This document shows positions 7,864 to 16,197 of a stretch of 64,000 nt of DNA, piece by piece (positions within the stretch are counted from its first letter, which is position 1; each line of letters opens with the position of its first letter). Both the position numbers and the translations under genes were made by a program. Below the pieces are notes generated by a model, which saw only the letters and a list, made by a program, of their open reading frames with translations, was not told the origin of the DNA and ran no database searches. Source of the stretch: Streptomyces echinatus (lineage in GTDB: Bacteria > Actinomycetota > Actinomycetes > Streptomycetales > Streptomycetaceae); contig NZ_JACHJK010000014.1 of NCBI RefSeq assembly GCF_014203595.1, positions 186,001 through 250,000 on the forward strand, in the 5' to 3' direction.

Positions 7864-8889
7864 CTACGGGGCGTCGGTCGGCCATGGCCGGTCGTCGGCT
7901 TCGTCGTCGGCCTCCGCATGCTGTCGGGGCGGTGGGTTCTCGCCCGCGTCGAGGTGTTCCAGGACCTCCACCAGCTCCTGGCATGCCTGTTCCACCGAGC
8001 GCCGGGTGTGGCGCTGCTCGGTGATCACGGCGGACAGCAGCAGCGCGGTCAGGGCCATGGCGCCGTTGAACGCCTGGAGCTTCACCATGATCTCGATCCG
8101 GTTCAGGTCCGCGAACGCCCCGGCACCGTCCGTGGCGGCGACCGTGGCCACCACGGAGGTGAACAGCGCGCACAGCACACCGCCCACCAGCTGGAATCGC
8201 AGGGCCGCCCAGATGATGAGCGGGTAGACGAAGAAGAGCGTGCTGAGCGTGCTGTACACGGCCACCGGTACGAGCACGCAGGTGACGGCGGCCAGCGCGG
8301 TCGCCTCCTTCCAGCGGCCCAGCGGCAGCGGCAGACGGGCCCGGTGCAGCATCAGCAGCAGCGGGGTGATGATCAGGACTCCCATCGCGTCGCCCACCCA
8401 CCAGGCGAGCCAGACCGGCCAGAAGCCATGGGCTGCCAGGCTGCCCTTGAGGACGAGGAGACCGACGCCCACGGTCGCGCTGATCAGCGTGGCGGTCAGC
8501 GCGGCCAGGAACACCAGGGCCAGGCCGTCGCGCAGCCGGCTGATGTCGGTGCGGAAACCGGCCCGGCGCAGCAGGAGCGCCGCGCACAGGGGTGCGGCGG
8601 TGTTGCCGAGGAGGACGCCGAGCACCGTGATGTCGGGTCTGGTGAGGTACAGGACGGAGAAGAAAGCGCCGAGCGCGATGCCGGGCCAGACGCGCAGTCC
8701 GAGGATCAGCAGGGCGGTGAGGGCGACGCCGGTCGCCGGCCAGAGGGGGGTGACCACGGCTCCCTCGACGCTCAGCTCGCGGATGAGGCCGAGCCGGGCC
8801 GCCGCGTAGTAGCAGGCGGCGACGGCCAGCACCTGGACGATATGACCGCCCGGTCGGCGCAGCTCCTCGATACCCACCACAGGAGCCAT
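7864..8889 (-). CDS. MASE1-domain integral membrane sensor protein
   Basis: 341 residues with roughly eight hydrophobic segments. Family hallmarks of MASE1 are clear: VTPLWPATGVALTALLILGLRVWPGIALGAF near residues 47-77 and WPVWLAWWVGDAMGVLIITPLLL further on. After the membrane part (to about residue 290) comes a short helical, charged tail (EQRHTRRSVEQACQELVEVLEHL) and an acidic disordered end; no kinase or GGDEF output domain is attached. MASE1 is a presumed signal-sensing module. The downstream gene on the same strand is... upstream: a PP2C phosphatase relative starts 793 bp away at 9682 and is transcribed toward this gene, a pairing I recall from other Streptomyces. The ligand is unknown. 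Confidence 0.9.
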   Translation of the reverse strand: MAPVVGIEELRRPGGHIVQVLAVAACYYAAARLGLIRELSVEGAVVTPLWPATGVALTALLILGLRVWPGIALGAFFSVLYLTRPDITVLGVLLGNTAAPLCAALLLRRAGFRTDISRLRDGLALVFLAALTATLISATVGVGLLVLKGSLAAHGFWPVWLAWWVGDAMGVLIITPLLLMLHRARLPLPLGRWKEATALAAVTCVLVPVAVYSTLSTLFFVYPLIIWAALRFQLVGGVLCALFTSVVATVAATDGAGAFADLNRIEIMVKLQAFNGAMALTALLLSAVITEQRHTRRSVEQACQELVEVLEHLDAGENPPPRQHAEADDEADDRPWPTDAP

Positions 8890-9049
8890 CTCACACCGAT
8901 GGCCGCGGGTCGGCGAGGCGAGGCTCGCTCCCGTCCGGCCCTTCGGCGGACGCCGGTCCGCCGCGACAGGGGCCGTGACCGGCGGATTTTCGGGTGCCGT
9001 GCGGCACGGAGGCCGTGACGGGGGCGGTTCGGGGCGGGTGCAGGGGCCG

Positions 9050-9682
9050 TCAGGGCGGAGTGCCCGGGCCGTCGAGTCCCACGACCAGGACGGCGGCGTC
9101 GTCGTCGTGTCCGACGCTCTCCGCGCCCTTGATCACGGCCGCCGCGAGCGCGTGGGTCGCGAGGCCCGCGACGGCGGCGATGCCCGCGAGCCGCACCACC
9201 TGGTCGAGGCCGTCCTCGATGTTCAGCGACGGCCCCTCCACCACGCCGTCGGTGAGCAGGACGAACACCCCGCCGGTGGTGAGCCGGTGCCGGGTCACCG
9301 GGTACTCGACGCCGGGCTCGATGCCGAGCGGTGGACCTCCCTCGTCGTCGACGACGCCGGATTTTCCGTCCGCCGTGGCCCACACGAAGGGGATGTGGCC
9401 GGCCCGGGCGCTCTCCAGCACGCCGGTGGCCGGGTCGAGCCGCATGAAGGTGCAGGTGGCGAAGAGGTCGCTGCGGAGTGAGAGGAGCAGGTCGTTGGTG
9501 CGGGCCAGGAGCTCGCCCGGTTCGCCGGTGACCGAGGCGAGCGCCCGCAGTCCGGCCCGGACCTGCCCCATGAAGGCCGCGGCCTCGATGTTGTGTCCTT
9601 GCACGTCACGTGCCTGGGCGGTCAGCGAACCGAGCCGGGCCAGCAGCTCGTCGCCTTCGTCCGTGGAGCGCTTGCGGGCCAT
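9050..9682 (-). CDS. SpoIIE-type PP2C phosphatase with an internal deletion
   Basis: 210 residues, about 70 fewer than the paralogues I recall. The C-terminal three quarters are a recognisable SpoIIE/RsbU-type domain: DVQGHNIEAAAFMGQVRAGLRA, LFATCTF, GHIPFVWA, LLTDGVVEG and GHDDDAAVLVV. The N-terminus (DELLARLGSLTAQAR) looks like a normal family start but runs straight into DVQGH. The segment that should carry the first metal-binding block GGDWYD is missing without loss of frame. The other metal Asp residues remain. Catalysis is therefore doubtful; it may be a decayed or non-catalytic member. The ATG has GGAAG six bases upstream, and an AT-rich patch with the palindrome CCTATATAGG lies about 75 bp further up. 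Confidence 0.85.
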   Translation of the reverse strand: MARKRSTDEGDELLARLGSLTAQARDVQGHNIEAAAFMGQVRAGLRALASVTGEPGELLARTNDLLLSLRSDLFATCTFMRLDPATGVLESARAGHIPFVWATADGKSGVVDDEGGPPLGIEPGVEYPVTRHRLTTGGVFVLLTDGVVEGPSLNIEDGLDQVVRLAGIAAVAGLATHALAAAVIKGAESVGHDDDAAVLVVGLDGPGTPP

Positions 9683-9754
9683 CGATCACTTCCGGCGGGG
9701 CGGTGGCTCTCGGGAGGCCGGCCGCCTGGATGTTCGGCAAACGCCTAGATTTTA

Positions 9755-9764
9755 CCTATATAGG
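9755..9764. promoter_or_regulatory. AT-rich island with palindrome CCTATATAGG
   Basis: Within the 110-bp spacer between two leftward genes is a short AT-rich stretch (about 9747-9770) containing the perfect 10-bp palindrome CCTATATAGG. Such islands are rare in this DNA and it probably marks the promoter or an operator of the phosphatase gene starting at 9682. Exact -35/-10 elements cannot be fixed by eye, and the position may be off by a base or two. Confidence 0.4.
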
Positions 9765-9792
9765 ATGATCGTGCCTCATGGTCACCCCATGG

Positions 9793-10113
9793 TCAGCGGA
9801 TCTCGGAGTCGATGCCGGTGATCACCGCGGGCCCGAGCGGTGCGCTCCGCTCGTCCAGTCCCGCGTCCCTGAGCGCGGAGTCCGCGAGCCGGCGCGCCTC
9901 CTCCTCGGCGTGCGGGCCGGTGTCCGCGTCGACGGTCAGGCGGAGGGTGAAGGTGTTGTCCTCGTTGACGCTGAGCGCGTCCAGGTCCTCGGCGCTGCCC
10001 ATCCGGGTGCCGTGCGGATCGGCGGGCCGCAGCGCCCGGGCCAGCCGGGTACGGGTGTCGGCCTCGATCCCCGCCGTGAAGGTGCCGGGGACGCTGATCA
10101 CGTAGGTCGTCAT
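9793..10113 (-). CDS. conserved hypothetical protein, 106 aa
   Basis: A small soluble protein starting MTTYVISVPGTF. The ATG at 10113 has AAAGGA eight bases upstream, an excellent ribosome site, and codon use is typical. It has an alternating beta/charged pattern (TFTLRLTVDADTG, then a helical EEARRLADSALRDAG) and no membrane segment, signal peptide or catalytic motif that I recognise. It is isolated between a phosphatase and an alpha/beta hydrolase, all leftward. Longer frames covering it in both directions are shadows. The function is unknown. Confidence 0.8.
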   Translation of the reverse strand: MTTYVISVPGTFTAGIEADTRTRLARALRPADPHGTRMGSAEDLDALSVNEDNTFTLRLTVDADTGPHAEEEARRLADSALRDAGLDERSAPLGPAVITGIDSEIR

Positions 10114-10274
10114 TGTGACGGTCCTTTCCTCGGGCGTCCCCCCGTCTACCCCGAATCCCGGCCTTCGCACAGCCGGCGGCGGCGCACCGCCCCCGCACGC
10201 CCACAGCCGGCCGCGGCGGTCGGCATGCTCCGCGGCCCGCGCCGGCCGTCCGCCGCGCCCCCAGGGCGTGAGCC

Positions 10275-10967
10275 TCAGATCCAGCCGTCGAGCGCGCCCA
10301 TGAATCCCTCGAAGTCGTCCCGGAAGAGGCTGTGCCCGGCCCCTTCGACCGTGCGGACCTCGAAGCCCCGGCGCTTCACCTCCTCGCCCAGGCCCGGCCG
10401 CACGAGCTCGCCGGCGCCGGCCAGCACCACCAGTGAGGGCACCACCGCGCGCGCCGGCGTCCGGCCGACCGCGTAGATGCCCGGCAGCACACGGGCCGTG
10501 GCGGGGTCCCAGTCGACGAGCGTGGCCAGCTCGATGTCCACGTCGACCTCGTCCCAGCGCGGATTGAGGCTGCTGATCATGGCGCGGTGCGCGGTCTTGA
10601 AGACGGCGAAGTACGCGGAGACCTCGACCAGTTTCTCGCGCAGGTCCCAGGCCGGGTCGCAGTAGACCGCCCGGGCCGGCGCCAGCCGTTCGACGGCGCC
10701 GGCCAGCGCCAGCGCCCCGAGCGAGTGACCGATCACCAGCTCCGGCCGCTGTGGCAGGCTCTCGACGAGGTCGTCCGCCCAGGTCTCCGGGCTGTACTCG
10801 CCCCGGCCGCTCGCGCCGTGGCCCCGCAGGTCCACGCCGATGACCCGGTACCCCTTGCCCGCCAGCGCGGGTGCGACCCGGTGCCAGGTGCGGTGGTCGG
10901 ACATGATCCCGTGCACCAGGACGGCGATCCGGTCGCCGGTACCCCACTCGTGCGTGTGCAACCTCAT
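10275..10967 (-). CDS. alpha/beta hydrolase
   Basis: 230 residues with the complete alpha/beta-hydrolase fold pattern. VLVHGIMSDHRTWHRVAPALAGKGYRVIGVDLRGHGAS gives the oxyanion loop HG and strand 4. The nucleophile elbow is GHSLG, the acid is probably in the VVLAGAGELVRPG region and the catalytic histidine is in EGAGHSL. There is no signal peptide or membrane segment, so it is cytosolic. The substrate cannot be assigned; the family includes esterases, lactonases and haloperoxidase-like proteins. The conserved first-acid residue (usually Asp or Glu) is not obvious, and I take the Glu of GAGE as a candidate. Confidence 0.88.
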   Translation of the reverse strand: MRLHTHEWGTGDRIAVLVHGIMSDHRTWHRVAPALAGKGYRVIGVDLRGHGASGRGEYSPETWADDLVESLPQRPELVIGHSLGALALAGAVERLAPARAVYCDPAWDLREKLVEVSAYFAVFKTAHRAMISSLNPRWDEVDVDIELATLVDWDPATARVLPGIYAVGRTPARAVVPSLVVLAGAGELVRPGLGEEVKRRGFEVRTVEGAGHSLFRDDFEGFMGALDGWI

Positions 10968-11160
10968 CGGCGGTCTCCCCCGTCGGACTCCGTCCGATCA
11001 TGACATCGCCGCCGGATCCGGTTCCACTCCCGGCGTCCGGCGGGTCCGCCCGCCGCGGAAGGAACCGGGCGATGCGCGCCGGCCCCGCCGGAGGGGGCTG
11101 CGAGCCCGTCAAAACGGTGTGGTTACCATATGAGCGCTGCCTAGCTCGAAAGATGGACCT

Positions 11161-12606
11161 GTGACTGTCAACGACGACTCGTTCACCAACTGGAAGATCC
11201 GCGAGGAGATCGCGGAGTCGATGATCCCGCTCATCGGGAAGCTGCACCGCGAGCGGGACGTGACCGTCCTGCTGCACAGCCGCTCCCTGGTGAACAAGTC
11301 GGTGGTCAGCATTCTCAAGACCCACCGCTTCGCCCGGCAGATCGCCGGCGCCGAGCTGTCGGTCACCGAGACCATGCCGTACCTCCAGGCCCTGACCGCC
11401 CTCGACCTCGGCCCGTCCCAGATCGACCTCGGCATGCTGGCCACGACGCACAAGGCCGACGAGCGCGGCCTGAGCGTGGAGGAGTTCACGGCCGAGGCCG
11501 TCGCCGGTGCCACGGGTGCCAACAAGATCGAGCGCCGTGAGTCCCGCGACGTCGTGCTCTACGGCTTCGGCCGCATCGGCCGGCTCGTCGCCCGCCTGCT
11601 GATCGAGAAGGCCGGCTCCGGCAACGGCCTGCGGCTGCGTGCCATCGTCGTCCGCGGTGGCGGCGAGGCGGACCTCGTCAAGCGCGCCTCGCTGCTGCGC
11701 CGCGACTCCATCCACGGCCAGTTCAACGGCACCATCACCGTCGACGAGGCGACCAGCACGATCGTCGCCAACGGCAACGCGATCAAGGTGATCTACGCCA
11801 ACGACCCCTCCGAGGTCGACTACACGGCGCACGGCATCAAGGACGCCATCCTCATCGACAACACCGGCAAGTGGCGCGACCGCGAGGGCCTCTCCCAGCA
11901 CCTGCGCCCCGGTATCGACAAGGTCGTCCTGACCGCCCCGGGCAAGGGCGACGTCCCGAACATCGTCCACGGCGTCAACCACGACACCGTCAAGCCGGAC
12001 GAGCAGATCCTGTCCTGCGCATCCTGCACCACCAACGCGATCGTCCCGCCGCTGAAGGCGATGGACGACGAGTTCGGCGTCCTGCGTGGTCACGTGGAGA
12101 CCGTCCACTCGTTCACGAACGACCAGAACCTGCTGGACAACTACCACAAGGCCGACCGTCGGGGCCGCTCCGCGCCGCTCAACATGGTCATCACCGAGAC
12201 CGGTGCCGCCTCCGCCGTCGCCAAGGCGCTGCCGGACCTCAAGGCCCCGATCACCGGCAGCTCGATCCGTGTCCCGGTCCCGGACGTCTCGATCGCCATC
12301 CTGAGCCTGCGCCTGGGCCGCGAGACCACCCGCGACGAGGTCCTTGACCACCTGCGCGACGTCTCGCTGAACTCGCCGCTGAAGCGCCAGATCGACTTCA
12401 CCACCGCTCCCGACGCCGTCTCCATGGACTTCGTCGGCTCGCGCCACGCCTCGATCGTCGACGCCGGCGCGACCAAGGTCGACGGCGACAACGCGATCCT
12501 CTACCTCTGGTACGACAACGAGTTCGGCTACTCCTGCCAGGTCGTCCGGGTCGTCCAGCACGTCTCCGGCGTCGAGTACCCGACGTACCCGACGACGGCG
12601 GTCTGA
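11161..12606 (+). CDS. gap2: glyceraldehyde-3-phosphate dehydrogenase, N-terminally extended type
   Basis: 481 residues. It catalyses the NAD(P)-dependent step between glyceraldehyde-3-phosphate and 1,3-bisphosphoglycerate. About 125 residues of helical N-terminal extension (SFTNWKIREEIAESMIPLIGKLHRERDVTVLLHSRSL...) precede the Rossmann domain that starts at VVLYGFGRIGRLVARLL. Catalytic Cys289 lies in SCASCTTNA, and the C-terminal motif is LYLWYDNEFGYS. This long class occurs in many actinobacteria next to shorter canonical GAPDH, and is often considered gluconeogenic; that role is inference. The start is GTG. It is monocistronic, with a strong hairpin directly downstream. Confidence 0.96.
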   Translation: MTVNDDSFTNWKIREEIAESMIPLIGKLHRERDVTVLLHSRSLVNKSVVSILKTHRFARQIAGAELSVTETMPYLQALTALDLGPSQIDLGMLATTHKADERGLSVEEFTAEAVAGATGANKIERRESRDVVLYGFGRIGRLVARLLIEKAGSGNGLRLRAIVVRGGGEADLVKRASLLRRDSIHGQFNGTITVDEATSTIVANGNAIKVIYANDPSEVDYTAHGIKDAILIDNTGKWRDREGLSQHLRPGIDKVVLTAPGKGDVPNIVHGVNHDTVKPDEQILSCASCTTNAIVPPLKAMDDEFGVLRGHVETVHSFTNDQNLLDNYHKADRRGRSAPLNMVITETGAASAVAKALPDLKAPITGSSIRVPVPDVSIAILSLRLGRETTRDEVLDHLRDVSLNSPLKRQIDFTTAPDAVSMDFVGSRHASIVDAGATKVDGDNAILYLWYDNEFGYSCQVVRVVQHVSGVEYPTYPTTAV

Positions 12607-12631
12607 TCCGCCCGGCTCCGCGTACGCGTAC

Positions 12632-12661
12632 GGCCGCCGACCGGGATCCCGGTCGGCGGCC
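12632..12661. terminator. bidirectional terminator-type hairpin
   Basis: A perfect 30-bp palindrome (arms GGCCGCCGACCGGGA and its complement) 26 bp after the gap2 stop and 20 bp before the stop of the convergent collagenase gene. The stem is extremely stable. There is no T tract, as is common in Streptomyces terminators. It can serve both convergent genes. Confidence 0.85.
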
Positions 12662-12681
12662 GTCGTGTCGAGGCGCTTGCG

Positions 12682-14646
12682 TCAGGCCGCGGCCGGCCTG
12701 GCGCAGGCGCCCGCGGCGCACGCCGTGAGCCACTGGTCGAAGTCGGCGTCGTAGCGGGTGCCGATGCCGTCGTGGTAGACGGCGTATCCGCCGGCGTAGT
12801 CACCGGTGCGGAAGCGGGCGAGCATGCGCTGGACGTCGTCGGGGTGCCGCTCAATCATGTAGCGCACGGCGAGATAGCCCCAGGGGTAGGTGCGGGTCAC
12901 GTCGCTGTTGTCGTAGGTGTTCTCGAACAGGGTGCTCAGCCGGTACGTGTGCTTGCCGGCCTGCTGGACCGCCTGGTCGTCGGCGAGCCCGCGGTAGCCG
13001 TAGGACACGTACTCGGCGACGCCCTCGATCCACCACACGTCCGGTACGGAGATCTGCCGGCCGAAGTCGCCCTTCATGTCGTCGCGGCCGTCCAGGAAGT
13101 GCGTGTACTCGTGGTTGAGGTTCCATATCCGGGCCGGGAAGCCGTCGTCGTAGTCCTTCCGGTACATGACGGACATCGGCTGGTTGGCCGGGTCCGACGG
13201 GTCTCCGCCCAGCGTCATCCCGCCGTTGTCGGTGCTGATGCCGTACATCGCGCCGGCGTACATCTGGTAGTCGGCGCGGTCGGCGAAGACCACCAGCCGG
13301 AGGGTGGAGGCGTACTGGCCGGGTATCGCGCCGCCGGCCCGTACGACCGAGCGGAAGTAGGCGTCCTGGCCGAGCACACTGGCGCAGGCGGCGTCGAGTT
13401 CGGCGGTGGTCAGAGCCTGGGCGCGGACGGTGACGTTCGCGTCGCAGCGGTGGGTGACGGGCAGGACGGCCCGGTCGAGCTTCGCCGGCAGGTCGCAGAC
13501 GTCGTAGTACGCGCAGTCGGCGCTGTCGTAGTAGGCGGCCTGCGTGGCCACCGCCACCCACAGCCCGGCCGTCGGGCCGGTGATCGCGGTGCGGTCCAGC
13601 AGGTCCTTGGCCAACGGCTGTGCGGTGTCCCGTAGTTCGGGGTGCTCGACGTAACGGGCTACGTTCATACCGGCGTTGGAGTCCAGGAAGGCCAGGTCGG
13701 TGCCGAGCTGGTCGGTGTTGGCCAGCGCGAAGTCGTACAGCGTGTCGATGACGCGCGGGTCGGCCGCCACCGCCTGGACGTACGCCGGGTTCCAGTTGCC
13801 CCGCCACAGCGGCGTGTAGACGTCGTTGACCGCCCTGACCATGCTGTTCACGGAGTCGTACGAACTGTCGTAGTCGTTCAGCAGCCGCCGGTAGACGTAC
13901 AGGTAGCGGCCCTGCTGGTCGGCGCTGTCGGTGAGGATCACGGTCTCGCCGAGGATGTCGCCGTTGGCCGCCGTGACGTCCCGGGAGTGGGAGCGGGCGA
14001 AGAAGGCGTCCATGCCGCTCGTGACGGCGGTGGTGAGCCGGGAGGTGTACGGGCCCACGTCACCGGGGTGGTTGAACTGCACGTAGTAGCCGGCGCGCAG
14101 GAAAAGGACCAACTGCAGCAGGCTGCCGGCGTTGTCGCCGCGGTACTGCCCGGCCGTGCGGGTGAACGCGTTCGCGACGGTCAGCATCTGGGCCTGGCGG
14201 AAGACGTCGCGCGCGTCGGTGCCGCTGACGGAGAAAAGGGTGTTGACGCAGTCCGGGGTCGCGGCCTTGACGTAGGAGACGAGGGCGGAGCCGGTACGGC
14301 TGCCGAAATCGGCCGGGGTGCAGGAGGCCGTCTTCGCCACGGATCCGGCCGACGGCCGGCTGACCGTCGGCCGACCGAACGTCGGTGCCTGTGGCGGGAG
14401 TTGCACCGGGTTGAGCCGCTCGGCCCGGGCGGCAGGGCGCTCGGTGGCCGCGGTGGACGCGGCGGCCGGCGACGGGACGGGGAGGTGCGTACGGGGTGCG
14501 GTGGCCGTGCGGGTGGGCGGCTGCGGCGCCGCCTGCGCGGGCGTGACCGGCAGGCCGGCCAGGCCGAGGCAGACGGCCGCGGCGCCGACGATGCGGCCGG
14601 CCCTGCCTCTCGGCAGGCGTCCGGGCAGCGCGAAGCGATAGCGCAT
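12682..14646 (-). CDS. secreted collagenase, peptidase family M9
   Basis: 654 residues. The N-terminus is a signal peptide (RIVGAAAVCLGLAGLPVTPAQA, with arginines before it), then a Pro/Ala/Thr-rich linker to about residue 105, an M9 N-terminal activator-like region and the gluzincin catalytic domain. Zinc and catalytic residues are in HEYTH (His512, Glu513, His516), and the third ligand is likely the first Glu of WWIEGVAEYVSY. Family M9 enzymes cleave native collagen or gelatin outside the cell. The PKD and PPC collagen-binding domains found in clostridial enzymes are absent. The ATG has GGAGG seven bases upstream. It is monocistronic and convergent with gap2. Either M9A or M9B is possible. 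Confidence 0.93.
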   Translation of the reverse strand: MRYRFALPGRLPRGRAGRIVGAAAVCLGLAGLPVTPAQAAPQPPTRTATAPRTHLPVPSPAAASTAATERPAARAERLNPVQLPPQAPTFGRPTVSRPSAGSVAKTASCTPADFGSRTGSALVSYVKAATPDCVNTLFSVSGTDARDVFRQAQMLTVANAFTRTAGQYRGDNAGSLLQLVLFLRAGYYVQFNHPGDVGPYTSRLTTAVTSGMDAFFARSHSRDVTAANGDILGETVILTDSADQQGRYLYVYRRLLNDYDSSYDSVNSMVRAVNDVYTPLWRGNWNPAYVQAVAADPRVIDTLYDFALANTDQLGTDLAFLDSNAGMNVARYVEHPELRDTAQPLAKDLLDRTAITGPTAGLWVAVATQAAYYDSADCAYYDVCDLPAKLDRAVLPVTHRCDANVTVRAQALTTAELDAACASVLGQDAYFRSVVRAGGAIPGQYASTLRLVVFADRADYQMYAGAMYGISTDNGGMTLGGDPSDPANQPMSVMYRKDYDDGFPARIWNLNHEYTHFLDGRDDMKGDFGRQISVPDVWWIEGVAEYVSYGYRGLADDQAVQQAGKHTYRLSTLFENTYDNSDVTRTYPWGYLAVRYMIERHPDDVQRMLARFRTGDYAGGYAVYHDGIGTRYDADFDQWLTACAAGACARPAAA

Positions 14647-14986
14647 CGGGAGTCCTCCACGAAGGGATGCGCCTCTGTGGGGTGTTGAGGCGTGTGAGGC
14701 ACTGTCTCAGCGCGCCACCCGCCCAACAATGCCGTGTGACATAGCACATGGCACTGCGGGCTCATAACATCCCGCCGGTACCGCCCTTGATGCCGGGGCG
14801 CGGGCATGCGCCCCGGCATGGTCACGGCTGTGCGCCGGCTACCCGCGCCACGGGCCCGTCACCGCGAACGTCGTGCCGGGCGTGCAGCAGTTGACGAACA
14901 TCGTCTCCTACGGGGCCGGGACGTCCACCCACGCGATGCCGTCAACCTGGCGCGGGCCCCGGGAACCGGAACGCGGCTGGGGTGTC
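14647..14986. other. 340-bp spacer with a possible gene remnant
   Basis: Upstream of the collagenase, about 14690-14790 is relatively AT-rich and probably holds its promoter. Between about 14820 and 14950 the plus strand reads, without a start codon, a plausible protein-like stretch containing CAGYPRHGPVTANVVPG and then QQLTNIVSYGAGTSTHAMPS. It has no clear continuation and ends against the convergent LysR gene. It may be a relic of a deleted secreted-protein gene. I cannot name the family. Confidence 0.35.
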
Positions 14987-15940
14987 CTACGCCCCGGCGA
15001 CGCTCCAGGTGCGTGACGCCCAGGTGCGCAGGTGCGGGGCCTGGGCGACGAGATCGCGGTACGCGTCCGTGGCGGAGCGGACCACCGTCTCCACGACGTC
15101 GTCGGTGACGGTCTCCGTCCGCCAGGCCAGCACATAGCGGCACCACAGCGGGGAGCCAGCCAGCGGTTTGACCACGACGTGCGGGATCGGCCGCAGCGTC
15201 GGCTGCACGAGGGACACGCCGAGACCGTCGGCGATCATGCTCTGCAGCTGGGTCTGGTCGCCGAGCCACTCGTGCACGGTGACCGGTGTGAACCCGGCCG
15301 CCGCACAGGCGTCGTAGAACACCCCCGGCCAGCCGGCGCCGTCGTCCGGGGTCACGAACCAGGCGTCCTCGGCGAGGTCGGCCAGCTGCACCTGGGGGCT
15401 CTGCCGGAGCCGGTGCCGGGAGGGAAGGGCGACGAAGGTGGGCTCGGTGACGATCCCCCGGTGCCGTACGGCGGTGGAGTGCCGCAGTTCCATCCCCGGA
15501 TAGTCGGCGGCGATGGCGGCGTCCACCGCGCCCTCCTCCAGCAGTTCCACGATCCGTGAGGAGGAGTAGACGCTGGTGACGGCGATCGTCAGTTCCGGCA
15601 GCCGCGCGCGGACGCGGGAGACGGTGCCGGACAGCATGGGCGAGTTCGTCGCGGCCACCCGCAGGGTGCGGCGGGGGCGGGCGGCGGCCGGGCGGTGCCC
15701 GATCGCGGCGGCCCGCACCAGGACGTCCCGGGCCTGCTCGACGACCTCGGCGCCGTACCGGGTCGGCCGGACCCCGCTCGGTCCGCGCTCGAAGAGCGGC
15801 TCGCCCAGATGCCGTTCGATGCGCCGGAGCTGGGTGCTCACGGCGGGCTGCGAGTAGCCCAGCTGCGCGGCGGCGCGGCCCACACTGCCCGCGTCCGCGA
15901 TCGCGCACAGCACCCGCAGATGCCGCAGCTCCAGCTCCAT
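14987..15940 (-). CDS. LysR-family transcriptional regulator
   Basis: 317 residues from the ATG at 15940, starting MELELRHLRVLCAIADAGS, the standard LysR N-terminus. The winged helix (AAAQLGYSQPAVSTQLRRIERHLGEPLFERG) covers residues 5-65. The effector-binding domain follows, with LRVAATNSPMLSG, VDAAIAADYPG, FVALPSRHRL and MIADGLGVSLV typical of the fold. The frame remains open far upstream but without LysR features. No divergent target gene is adjacent: upstream is a 257-bp spacer and then the stop of a reductase on the same strand. The effector and targets are unknown. Confidence 0.92.
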   Translation of the reverse strand: MELELRHLRVLCAIADAGSVGRAAAQLGYSQPAVSTQLRRIERHLGEPLFERGPSGVRPTRYGAEVVEQARDVLVRAAAIGHRPAAARPRRTLRVAATNSPMLSGTVSRVRARLPELTIAVTSVYSSSRIVELLEEGAVDAAIAADYPGMELRHSTAVRHRGIVTEPTFVALPSRHRLRQSPQVQLADLAEDAWFVTPDDGAGWPGVFYDACAAAGFTPVTVHEWLGDQTQLQSMIADGLGVSLVQPTLRPIPHVVVKPLAGSPLWCRYVLAWRTETVTDDVVETVVRSATDAYRDLVAQAPHLRTWASRTWSVAGA

Positions 15941-16197
15941 CGGCCCACTCCCCGTCCGTTCCCGCGGACGCCCGGCACCCCGGTCCGCGCCCCGTCCGCC
16001 GCCCTGGTCCGCGCCCGTCCGGGCTCGGCCTCCGCCGCCCGCGCCGGTCGTGGCCACGACCGGCGGACCGAAGCGTTCCATGGCGTTCTGTCCGGCACAA
16101 GTCGCAGGTCCGCCAGGGTGCGGCGGTCCTGTCGGCCGCGGGAGCGGCACCCGGGCGAGGGTGCGCGGAGGACGGCGGGCCGGTCCCGGGTCCCGAC

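Noticed and set aside
9793..12561. 922-codon minus-strand open frame
   Set aside because: Most of it is antisense to gap2 and out of frame with the hydrolase gene; only its last 107 codons (9793-10113) are a real gene with its own ribosome site.
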